A stretch of 64,000 nt of DNA, taken from the NCBI RefSeq assembly GCF_000150275.1, contig NW_002060946.1, positions 3,509,035 to 3,573,034 of the forward strand. Reading direction: 5' to 3'. Below the pieces are notes generated by a model. That model was not told the DNA's origin, searched no databases, and worked only from the letters and a program-made list of their open reading frames with translations. The first letter of the stretch is position 1. Each line of letters begins with the position of its first letter. Origin of the DNA: Trichoplax adhaerens. Lineage: Eukaryota; Placozoa; Uniplacotomia; Trichoplacea; Trichoplacidae. Positions 51,260 to 62,583 of the stretch are shown here, one piece after another. Made by a program: the position numbers and the translations under genes.

Positions 51260-52491
51260 ATTTTCTTAAAGTTATTTGCATTTGTTAGTTATGTATTAAA
51301 TATGTTCAATATTCTTTTATTACTGTAAAAAATTACATCATATTGAGATTTCGTTTTCACAGTTACGTCATTGCATTATTAATATCAAGTATCGTTGTTA
51401 TTGAACATATCTGAAAGATATACTGTATATTAATGTTTTGACGACAAAATTGTGCTTTTTGCACTATAATATGTAAAAATGTTTTAGATTTCAATCGAAG
51501 CATTAAAAGCATAGTATAACGATAGTCAATTTTTTTAAATGCAATTATTACTTATAATTATTTGACTGTATTTGGCTAATCTGTTTCATACATGGAAATG
51601 GAAGCTTTGTTGTATCTAACATCGCTGCAAGGTATATCAATGAAATACCTATCTATAAGAGAATAATTATTCCTTCTTTATCTATTGTAGTCCTTATTTA
51701 GTAATTTTGTACATAAGCAATGGGGTACACTAAGCACTAAAACAACCTCGAAATTTCAAGCCAGCGAGTGCAAGATGAATGTGAATTGTACTGTACACAC
51801 TTAGAACATGCTTTCTACATCTTATTCTGAATGTATACCGTGCCGTATAATATTATATATTGTGTTCCACGTATAAGAATTTCTATCATTTGGTTATTGT
51901 AATAAAATTTTTGGCGATTTCATAGAGTGCTATTCTACGTCTTAAAAACGTCAACAGTGTCATTAGCCGTTACTATGATTTTTTTTGCAAATTGCCGTAA
52001 AAGTTTAACTTGATAAAAGCTACTGTACGTATAATTGATTGATTGATACTTTGAGAAGGGCCTCATGAATTGTACTAACGAGCATATTTCATTAACGCCA
52101 TTTCCTATTTAGCATCTACTAAGAATCTAACGAAATTTTGCGAGTACCACGCAGACTACGAGTTTTTCAAACAATGGTACGAAAAGGTCAGACGTACGAA
52201 TTCTTAACTATAGCTATTATCCATTTAGCGTACAACCACAAATAATCCTTTCAATATATAAATCCAATAATTTATGGGTATCTTTATTTCACTATGAAAT
52301 AAACTTAAATACCTAAGGTCGAGATTAAAACACATTTTTGGAGCTGAGAAATGTAACAAAAAAAAGCCTTCCTATGGTGGTCAAGCAGTAGCATTTACAG
52401 AATCTGACAATTTGTCGGAATTTAAGTCGGTATTGATGAATAGAATATAAAATATACAAAACTTCAACACAGTGTATTAAGGAAAAAAGTA
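51260..52491. other. tail-to-tail spacer between cyclin E and SNRPB
   Basis: Contains the two 3' UTRs. A plus-strand AATAAA lies at 51901-51906 (640 bp past the cyclin E stop), and a minus-strand AATAAA at 52283-52288 (about 205 bp past the SNRPB stop). No gene is seen. Confidence 0.55.
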
Positions 52492-55400
52492 TTACGATGG
52501 TGGCGGACGAGCCCCTGTTGGTGGTCCTAGTAGATATTTGAATAAAATATCATGAATTTAATATAATTAAAAACGTTCATTGACTTTACTCAGATACAAA
52601 TTTGCACTTACGAGGAGGCATTCCGGGTGGAGGAACTCCTGGCATACCTGGCGGAGGCATACCCCTTGACATACCTAGAAATTCACAATGTTAAAAATTT
52701 GCAAACTATATCTTTCTTATATAACAGAATTGTTACAATATCAAAGGAAGCAATATCCTCAAAATAAAATTAGCCTACCAGCAGGCGGCATAGGTGGCAT
52801 CCCAAATAGCGGAGGACCGCCAGGAGGACCTATGTTGAGTGAATTTATATTTAGACATGTAAGAAATCTTTATATTAAAGAGTGCTTTATAAAACCTAAC
52901 AGATGTTACTCAGAAAACAGTATTATCTAAAGATGAAAATACTAGACACAGCGTGTAAGTTACCTGGTGGCATTCTTGGAGGCATACCACGGCCCATCAT
53001 TGGGGGCCCTAAAGATCACCGAAAAATAAATCATTTATCATCCGAACTACTTTCAAATGGGCTTACGAAAACGAGTAATATCATAAAGTAGTACATATGA
53101 TACCTCCAATAGGAGCTGCAGGACGGGGTGGGCCACCTGGAGGCATTGAACCTATAAACGAAAAATTTATTCACTTGAGTTATGTGTTGATAGACAAGTA
53201 TAATTGCTCGCAGTTCAAAATCTGTGAGAGCATTGTAATTTTTTTGTCGGCTATTAATTTTCATCACGTACCTGGAGGGCCAGGAACTGCCGAAGGTGGA
53301 AATTGTGGAGGTGCTATTAATTTAGAAATTTCGCTGAATAAGACTTCATGGAATATTTACCGCACTAAAATATCAACACTGAGATAAACAAGAATGCAAA
53401 AACTATACCCTTACCACCACTAGCCCCACGACCTTGAGGTGTCATAACTTGTTGTCCAGGCCCACCAACACCTTTTGCAGGTCCCGAAAGGCCTGTTTGA
53501 TAAACAGAAGAAATTGCAATCTCTCAGTATAACTATGAAAAGCAATGCATCAGTACAGAAAGTATTTTAGAGTTGGTAGATATTTAATAATAACCAGGTG
53601 GAGCAGCTGCTGCAGGAGCAACGGGCACTCCCCTTCCTGCTGCACGGCCAATGCCAGGACCAGGAGTGGCAGAAAAGCCAGGAACTCTTGCTCTTTCCTA
53701 TATAAAGTTAATACCAGACTTGTCAGTCATACAACAACACACTCGTGTGATATACGAGTTTCTCGTTTATTGTATTGCAGGACATATATAACAAAAACCT
53801 TGCTTGAATTTATAAATGAAATAAACATAAATTTAAGATACCTAAATGTTGTCATTTCTACAATAAGTACCATTTGCACAAATAGTACACTTGACAAACG
53901 TGGATGAAATGATCGAATGTTAGGGAAAATACAGTAGTTATATTACACCTATTTATACGATTGATTGATCATAATCACCATCATGAACATTTCAACCGTT
54001 CAGTCAATTACATCTTTTCCGGTATTTCATACACTAGAATGATATTTAATTTATCTGAAGGTTGTTTTAATATCCCATCCATGGAACAGTTAACTCTTCT
54101 ACAGTATAGTACAATCTTTTTCATCTTTAGGAATACCCATTCTTTTGATTCATTATCCTCAAATAAGTACTATGCAATGACTATAAGTACAGTCGTATAA
54201 ATAACCTAAAATTTATACTTATAGCTTTTAATCAATTCTATAAACGAGTTATCATCGAAATACTACTAATTTTCAATACAACAAGTAATGCTACGAATTT
54301 CAAGGCATAGTATTTACTATACTATAATATTCGAATCAGACTTCTCGCATATTAATAAAAATAATATTAAATGAGTCTACGCATACAACGTATACTGTAG
54401 CACTTTCCTGTACAGCAAATATCACTCAAATCTCAATACTCATCCATTATATTGATATTAGAATGCATTGAGCAAAGATATGGGCTACCAAATGCAACTG
54501 CAGCCTTAATGGTCCAAGGCAATGACTATGGCGGGCACAAAATAACCGATAAATGACTCAGTCGATGACTGTACCTCGCTGTTACACGAGCATGAGATAT
54601 CAATAATCTGCTATCTGTGGTAGTATTACTCGTATGTAAGCCTATCCTTTTCACCACTGCTGGCAAACTTTCAGGACTCAAAATTTCCATTTTGATGTTA
54701 ATAATAAATTTATAACTACCGCTTTCAGAATGAACTCGTTCTCACCAATCATTACCCTATAGAGTACAGTTATGCATATGATGGACTCCATAATACGCTG
54801 TAAATACATAAAGTGAAAACACCAAGAAAGAAACATACTAATATACTGTACAGTACAACAAACACGCAACACTAAGGAAAACGACGAAACCACTGCAAAT
54901 CTTCACTTTTTAGCTATTCTAGATCTTTCAAGCACTATGGAGAATTAGTTTTAACTGAGTAATTCTGTATAATACTACTCTGTCTTTAACGTAAATTGAC
55001 TGCTATGCTGCAAATGGGATACCGTCACAGTTATAATGTAACTAAAAATGAATCATTATCCCAAGCAACATCGAATGTTGTCTATGAATCGAAGTTAGCA
55101 GCAACTACCGTTCAAAGCTATAACATTTATCCTTTTCCACAAGTCCACACATTGTATCTCTAACATTGTCTATGGATGGAAAGCTATGGCATGGCAAAAC
55201 TAACATGTGAAGCCACAAAGGTTATCATTGTCCCAAGCCACATGTACAAAAAAGCTACTACTCAATGTGCTCATTCCTGCAACGTTGTCTATAAATGGAA
55301 ATCAGTGGCAACTACTGTGCAAAGCAATCAAAAAATGATGATTGTCTCTAGCAACATGTAAGTGCTACAAGTCCACAGATTATCTATGAATTGAAATTGG

Positions 55401-56334
55401 CGCAACTACCTTGCGAAGCTGTCCATGCTGTAGTTTATAACCTAAAGTCCACACACTAGCACCTGTAATATCAGCTATGGATCCAAAACTGTGGCAAACT
55501 ACCGTACCAAGCTACTAAAGATGTCCTCATATACCAACACACCACTGAATGGAAAACTGTAACAACAATTGCTTCAAGCTACAAAATGATGTTATTGTCT
55601 CACATTGTAGGCAAAATAGAGCTACTAACTCATGTAGTAGCGCCTGCAATGTCGTCTACGAATTGAAAGATGTGATCACTATTGCGTACAACTCGTCAAT
55701 TTTATCTTCAAGTTGAAGTTTGATAGGCCAACTGTAGTAGAGAGATGAAAAAGTGAAACATAATGCTCTCTCATTTCAAGAACTCCTAAAACGTCGAGTC
55801 CATTGGCGGTCTTGACTATTATTATTGATACGGTCATTACTAGTCATCACTGTCCATTATTCAGTAGTTGAGAAGAAGAAGAGCAATGAACATTAACTGT
55901 ACAGAATAGGGGGAATAGTCATGGCATTGGATGAAATGCCTTTTTATGTCACATCTACCGATGACATGGACAAGAAGACTTACTTCTGCTGGCGGAGGAC
56001 CTTCCACTGTTAACGACACCAGATTTTCACCACGTAATATTACTAAGCCTAAAGACCTTTTTTCTTCACGTTCTTGATTCTTGGATGACTTTGATTTAAT
56101 CTTACGAAATTCATCACAATCCCCCAATACAATATTCATATGTTTATCATAAGCTAATAAAGTACCAATAAACATCCTTGTATCCTGCAAAGTGGCGCGC
56201 ATCCTGTAATTGATGTGCATAGCCATCTTGGATTTTTTACTGACAGGCTAAAAAAGCGACAAGAAATAATACAAGAAAGGGTTACAAAAAAGATATTAGC
56301 TTCAAAAGAAGATTAGGATGGATTCAAATACCAT
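52492..56334 (-). CDS. SNRPB: small nuclear ribonucleoprotein-associated protein B (SmB)
   Basis: Core Sm-ring subunit of U1, U2, U4 and U5 snRNPs. Exons from 5': 56334-56332, 56247-55984, 53697-53595, 53492-53415, 53313-53272, 53152-53105, 53008-52964, 52829-52779, 52674-52612, 52526-52492; 243 aa (human SmB 240). Exon 2 carries the whole Sm fold: Sm1 around [22 protein letters not shown] and Sm2 around [21 protein letters not shown]. Exon 3 has the [11 protein letters not shown] stretch and exon 4 [13 protein letters not shown], both as in SmB. The remaining exons encode PPGM/RGMPP-type proline-rich repeats, which in vertebrates bind WW and GYF domains. The first exon would contain only the ATG before a GT donor; the conserved pre-Sm peptide SKKSKM supports starting upstream of the internal Met at 56223. 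If that first exon is wrong, translation would begin at 56223. Confidence 0.92.
55040..55720 (-). repeat. decayed tandem array of about 90-bp units in SNRPB intron 2
   Basis: A block of the form TTGTCTATGAATxGAAA..TGGCAACTAC..CAAAGCTA recurs near 55078, 55166, 55285, 55380, 55469, about 55555 and 55650. Spacing is roughly 90-118 bp. Copies are heavily diverged. Strand of origin cannot be told. Confidence 0.6.
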
Positions 56335-57692
56335 GATTGCTGTCCAAGATTACTTCGATACAACTGATGAAGAAGGATAATGTCAGATCGTCGATTCAAG
56401 ATGGTCTACCCACTTGCAAGTTACAACGACGCACTTGAGACGTTCCAATGCACCTTCCACTCTATACCACTGCAGTATAGTTCCTTTTTCACTGTGGCCA
56501 GTCGCTGCCATCAGTCCTGGACTGCTGTACTCAACACTGTACTGTAGTGTATTCAGTACTAAGTATTGTAGTACTGACAGTACAGTACTGTACACTGTAC
56601 ACCACGGTATCCCAGAATTCTGGGCTAGCGTAGAACAATCTACTGTACAATACCAGTGTTTACAGCACAGTGTACAGTACACTCAACTGTACAGTACAGT
56701 ACCGCATCCTAGAATTCAGGGCCAGGCTTCTTCTCTACAGTACAGTACTTCTATTGGTACTGTTCTGTGGTAAACTCAGTACTAAGTATTGTAGTTCTGA
56801 CAGTACAGTACAGTACAGTACAGTACTGTACACTGTACGCTACAGTACAGTACTGTACACTGTACGCTACAGTACAGTACTGTACACTACGGTATCCCAG
56901 AATTCTGGGCTAGCGTAGAACAGTCTACTGTACAATACCAGTGTTTACAGCACAGTGTACAGTACCGCATCCCAGAATTCAGGGCCAAGCTTCTTCACTA
57001 CTTTTACTGGTACTGTTCTGTGGTATACTCAGTACTAAGTATTGTAGTTCTGACAGTACACTACGGTATCCCAGAATTCTGGACTAGCGTAGAACAGTCT
57101 ACTGTACAATACCAGTGTTTACAGCACAGTGTACTGTACAGTACAGTACCGCATCCCAGAATTCTGGGCCAGGCTTCTACACTACTGTACAGTACAGTAT
57201 ACTCAGTACTAAGTATTGTAGTTCGGACAGTACTGTACAGTGTACACTCGACACTCTACTGTACACGACCGTATCCCACAATTCTGGGCTACCGTAGAAC
57301 AGTCTACTGTACTGTACAATACCAGTGTTTACACTACCGTACAGTACCGTATCCCAGAATTCTGGGCTACCGTAGTACAGTATCCTGTACGTATTGTATC
57401 GTACAGTACTACGGTGGCCTAGAATTCTGGGATACTGGAGTACTGTACTGTACAGTAAACACTGTACATTGTACAATGGCAAAACAATGGGGCAGGAAAT
57501 GACTGGTGAGTTGAAGGGTCCAAAGTCCACACCAGAGCTCGGAAAATTTTGAAATGTCTTTGCGGTCGGCAAACTGCAAAACTACATTTAAAGGCATACT
57601 GTAGAGGTTTGTAGCCTTCTACTGTATTTAGCGCACGGTATCGCTCGAGTGTTTTCACACTGGCAAACCCTTCTTTCGACTACGTATGAAGA
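56335..57692. promoter_or_regulatory. shared head-to-head promoter interval of SNRPB and the BtpA-family gene
   Basis: The two start codons are 1.36 kb apart on opposite strands with no gene between, so this must hold both promoters. About 900 bp of it is the palindromic array at 56545-57450; the sequence nearest each gene (56335-56540 and 57460-57692) is unique. No TATA box or known motif stands out. Confidence 0.5.
56545..57450. repeat. composite palindromic tandem array
   Basis: The word TCAGTACTAAGTATTGTAG recurs at about 56553, 56776, 57029 and 57203. Between the copies lie CCCAGAATTCTGGG palindromes (56611, 56895, 57070 with one change, 57155, 57353), ACAATACCAGTGTTTACA blocks and long runs of GTACAGTAC/CTGTACAG. 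Copies vary in length because the GTAC runs expand and contract. Open frames of up to 160 codons across it are by-products of the repeat. Confidence 0.85.
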
Positions 57693-60600
57693 ATGTCTTG
57701 TATTCGTTTTCAAAATGTTTTCCGACGACTTCGGCTAGTTACTATTGGCATGTTACATGTACCGGCTTTACCAGGTGATTGAATAAAATACTACGTCTAC
57801 TTCTCCAATTCATTCAGTTTTTCTACAGTGGTAATGCAAAAGCTGGAAATAGGGAATGTGTCGACGCACAGTTTGTAGGCGATCCATAAAGTACCATTCC
57901 TACTCTTTAAATGGATTCACTTTTCCTACAGTTCTAATCGACAAGTTACCAGTAAGGAATAGGTCAGTACTAGTGTAGTCGATGAACATCATAGGATGCC
58001 ATCACGCCAGATTTAGCTAAATACCCAATGTAGATTAGATCACCAACTTCCCTTACAAGTCTCTCACGACGGTATGCTGTCCCCTGAGTGAACAGCATTA
58101 TTATTGTTCTTAGTACGAGATCATCTGTGTACATTGTACTCAGATCATACAGTACATACTGTACAGTGTCCACATAGTACTGTACTGTACGTCTACTTTA
58201 ATCCAGTTCAGGTATCCATTGGAGCTGCATTGCACAACTGTTTATATAAGTTGATATTATCATTGTAGACTGTACTGTGTAGTAAGGAAACTACAACAAG
58301 TAATAGTGTAGCTGAATAGACTAACCTTTTCATTGAAAGGATTGATATTACTATTAAATGCCTCTTCTTACAACTATAACCAACATATATCTTCTCCTAT
58401 TCAACCAGGTACTCCAGCAAATCGTATGTCGATGCCTGATATTATTCAAAAGGTTTTACACGAAGCTGAAATATATTCAAAAGCTGGAATTGTACGTCTT
58501 AGTCATAACATAAAATCAATCCTAATCTTGTATACGACATCAATGGACGACTCATACTACAGCAAATGCTTCTTACTTGGCCATACTACCATAGCTATTA
58601 TGCGATACAGTTTGTAGATGCAAAAATCCTTGAACAACAGTGTCATTATCATCACCATACTATTACCAACCAATATCGACCCAAATGATCAAATAGTCAG
58701 TGTGAACATGCTTTTCAATTCTATATTATATCCTTTAAAATCGTCAGTCCAATACGTATGCAACACAGAAAAAGAATGGTATGCTTGTTACACAGTTTGC
58801 AATCAATAGCCCTTCATCGATTACAAATTGCCATCAATATTACTCAATGTACTTCAATTACATCGTATTAGTCAATATCATAAATTGCACATACTGTATA
58901 TATCACCAGCAAGAGTTAGACAGATGTTCACTATATTTTCCATAAACTGTAAACTAGCTCTATAAAATAATAGCGCTACAACAGTCATTGATATCACCTT
59001 TCCACTATATGATATTATAGTTTTATAAATGTCTTCTTCATCAATTCTCTGACCTTCAGGATGCCCTGATGGTAGAAAATATGCACGATGTTCCATATAT
59101 TAAGAAGAACTTAGGCCCTGAGATTGTTTCTGCAATGTCTATTTTGGGTTACGAAGTGAAGTCAAAAACAAAATTACCCTGTGGCCTACAAATACTCGCT
59201 GCTGCCAATAAAGAAGCTTTAGGTGCTTGTAAAGCTGCTGGCTTAGATTTTGTCCGCGTAGAAGGATATGTTTATTCTCACGTAGCAGATGAAGGCTTTA
59301 TTGACAGTTGTGCCGGTGAAATTCTACGTTATCGAAAGAGCATCAATGCTGACGATATTTTAATATTTGCCGACATCAAAAAAAAACATAGGTTAGATAA
59401 CAAAATAACCTTAAAAGACAAATTCCTATAGCCATAGCGTACTCGTATCAAAGGTTGAAGCGCGTTATACCCTATCCTTAGCTATAAATTATCGAGCATG
59501 CACTGCTATAACTCTATCTAAAGCCTTCGGATGAGCGATATTGTACGATAATCTCAACGTTATCTACCTCAAGTGTACGCCATTTTATAAATAACACTAA
59601 TAACTATACTGTTCCATTGATACTTTTACCTCAATTTCGTAATATAAACTGAAGATTATAAATCGTAAATCTACCAATATGAAAGAAATGTACTCTACAT
59701 TATGGAGATAGCAGCTACATAAATAGCGACAACTTCGCCAGCTTTCCAATGATAAACGATGTTAAATTTCAGCATACTATATAATTCCTAGTATTGATAA
59801 GCTCATAGTCATTGCCAATGGTTTTGTTTTACACTAAAATTATTTTATATTTACTTAAACTAGTTCTCATGCAATTACTGCGGATGTAGATACCATCGAT
59901 TCAGCCAAGGCTGCTCAATTTTGCCGAAGTGATGGTGTCATAATTACTGGCTCTAGTACAGGTATCTAAAATAACTCCACTTTAACGAACCATATTGAAT
60001 TCTTGTATTGATATTCTCATCCATATGACCATTTACACAACCTACGTAATGAAATCTGTATTTAATTAACCCATAAAATATCCCACAAACTAATTATGTT
60101 CTACTGAAAGATCTAGTTATGACACTGCTCCGTAATGGATGCATACGAGTTTCGTAATGCACTAAAGTTGCACAATCATGTAGACAACTTGAACTTTTGT
60201 AACAAAGTTACAAATGATGAAATAGTGGAAATTAATATGCGTATTATTTATATTACAGTTTTATACCAGTAATGTAACTGCCACACATGATTTCGTTGGA
60301 CTGTAGTCTATAGTCAATAGTTTGAGAACATTTAGCAACCGAAAAACCGTCCGAACCTTAAATTGTTCTAAAATGGAACTATCCTCAATTTCTGGCCACT
60401 TTTATTATTCACTGGTAGTTTATGCCTTCAAATATTGATAAAGCAGTCATAATAACGCTTAAGTACTTCCGAAACTTACAGTATTTATTGCGCTACATTA
60501 ATACCTCTACTACTGTGTGAAATTTTCATATCAATCTTTCAGAGAGTGTAGGAAACTTAATAAGACTTGAGCAGTATTGGATATAGTCAATGTGCACACT

Positions 60601-61359
60601 TAAGACGCTCACCCCTACAAATAGTACAGTAGTTGCATACTATTCTTGTGTAGCAGCTTTTCATTAAACTAAAACAACAAACATCCTTACAATATCATGC
60701 GGCCCTGATAAATTTAATTATTAGATGCAAACTAGCAGGTGAATTATTATTTTCGTTCCAAATCTGTATGGCTGCGTAATCCTCAACCTTAGCAATGAAA
60801 TTGACGAAATAGTAAATGATACTAACGATACATGATATAGTGACAATACATAGTGTTGGATGGATACTAAATAAAGGGACCTTTTACCCATTGCGTGACA
60901 ATCAATTAATCAGATATAATTCAGCACGTAAAGTGTAAAACACCGCAGCCGATAATGGTATATATTAATGTGAAAATTATTAAGTACAGTACAGTAATAT
61001 AGTAATTACCATACATGTAAGTACTCCCCAATTTTCAATCGAAGTAACTTTCCTTAACTCCATTTATATCATAAAATATACCGTGAAGTACAATATTAGT
61101 TTCTATATTACATTTCTCAGGTGATCCTCCCCTAAAAAGTGAAGTTAATAATGTCATCGATGCTGTAGACATCCCCGTGTTGGTAGGTTCTGGTGTTACG
61201 TTGGAAAATATAGATAACTACGCGCGTGCTAACGCATTAATTGTAGGATCATACTTTAAGAAGGATGGATATTGGTTTAATGATCTTGAAAAAGTTCGAA
61301 TCGACAATTTCCTGCGATGTGTTCGAAGCATTAGAGAAAATAGTGATTATACACAATAG
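57693..61359 (+). CDS. BtpA-family TIM-barrel protein
   Basis: Five exons: 57693-57774, 58409-58491, 59060-59391, 59864-59961, 61121-61359; phases join to give 277 aa. The family is named for BtpA, a cyanobacterial protein involved in photosystem I accumulation. Homologues occur in bacteria, archaea and some animals (including a nematode protein annotated as mitochondrial), and their reaction is not established. Family landmarks: IGMLHVPALPG at the start of the barrel, DALMVENMHDVPY, LPCGLQILAAANKEAL, FVRVEGYVYSHVADEG, SSHAITADVDT, SDGVIITGSSTG and the late strand VLVGSGVTLENI, which resembles a phosphate-binding loop. The short basic leader MSCIRFQNVFRRLR could be a mitochondrial presequence, but this is not certain. 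Transcribed divergently from SNRPB. Confidence 0.9.
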
Positions 61360-62583
61360 TAATAACTATTTAAAATAGCACGCTAAATGACTGGATAACA
61401 ATAATTTATATAAATGATGAATTAGGATTTATTTCAATAATCATCAAACACCTTATATATTTTCGCATTAAAATTCCAATTTCATAAGAATTTTATATAA
61501 TATGCAATTAAATAAAATGAGTCAATCGAATGGTCGACATACATTTAACAAAATACACTCTTCAAATGTGGGGCACAATCATATGTTTAATTGTATCTAA
61601 AGTACATTCGGTATATATGCGGATCGTGCAAGCTTTTGTTCAATTAAATTAAATAGGATAGTAGAAATAATCGAGATAAATCGTATCAGGAACCAGACCA
61701 TCACATAAACATAAGCAGACGGAAGTTATCAATTGAGACAAAACATAATTACACAATAACAAAACAGAACCTTTCAATATATATATATATATATATATAT
61801 ATGTATCATATCAGGAAAGTACAGTACAGTATTTCACAGTAACATCATATAAACCCATTAAATACTTTAAATGCGATACAATAACAGTATACACATATCT
61901 ATACTGTACAAATATAATTTATGTTTCAGTGATTGAACAAACGGTAGCTTCGCTTCTTTATTATAATCTAAGGAACTATGATCAATCAATGATGCATTAA
62001 ATTTTTTACATTTTTTTCAACCATCATATATTATAAGATATATAGTGGGTACTACAACGGCATAACATTTTCTTTAAATAAATATGCATGTTGAATTTTT
62101 GATCGATATTAATTCTACATAAGAGGCAATTCTTTTTCATGTAAGAATTTACAGTGCTTGCAACTACAGTAACCTTGGGTCTCATGTCGGCTATGAGACA
62201 TAAAAGTTTACTGTAACAAGTAAAACCAAGTCTTATTTTAATACCCAAATGCACTAAGTGGACATAAATCCATAATAACAATAAATACGTACATTGTCAA
62301 CTTTACGAGATTTTTTTTATAATTTCGATGATAAAATTATAACATGTTACTTATTTTTAGCGGTACTCTTATATCTTCCAATAAGTGTGCACAATTACCC
62401 AATTATTGTATCGTCACCAAACAAATCGCATAATCTTTAATCTGTATAGTTTAAGGTTAACATAGCAATCGAAAGGAAAGGAAATGGGATATATTCACTT
62501 GACTACATGCCATATTAAAATAACAATAAAAATGGCTCATAAACAAGCAAAGAAAACATTGATATTACACGCTAATGTCTACC
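61360..62583. other. tail-to-tail spacer between the BtpA-family gene and TP53INP
   Basis: AATAAA at 61511-61516 is a likely polyadenylation signal for the plus-strand gene, about 150 bp past its stop. An AT microsatellite spans 61777-61802 and a CAGTACAGTA word lies near 61822. No gene is seen; the remainder is AT-rich. Confidence 0.55.

Noticed and set aside
56560-57450. Similarity of TACAGTACTGT to the 5' end of miR-101
   Set aside because: It follows from the self-complementary repeat word itself, occurs on both strands and has no precursor structure specific to a microRNA.
57020-57502. 160-codon frame rich in CTVQYST-type peptides
   Set aside because: It is a translation of the GTAC palindrome array. 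Similar frames appear in several phases and on both strands.
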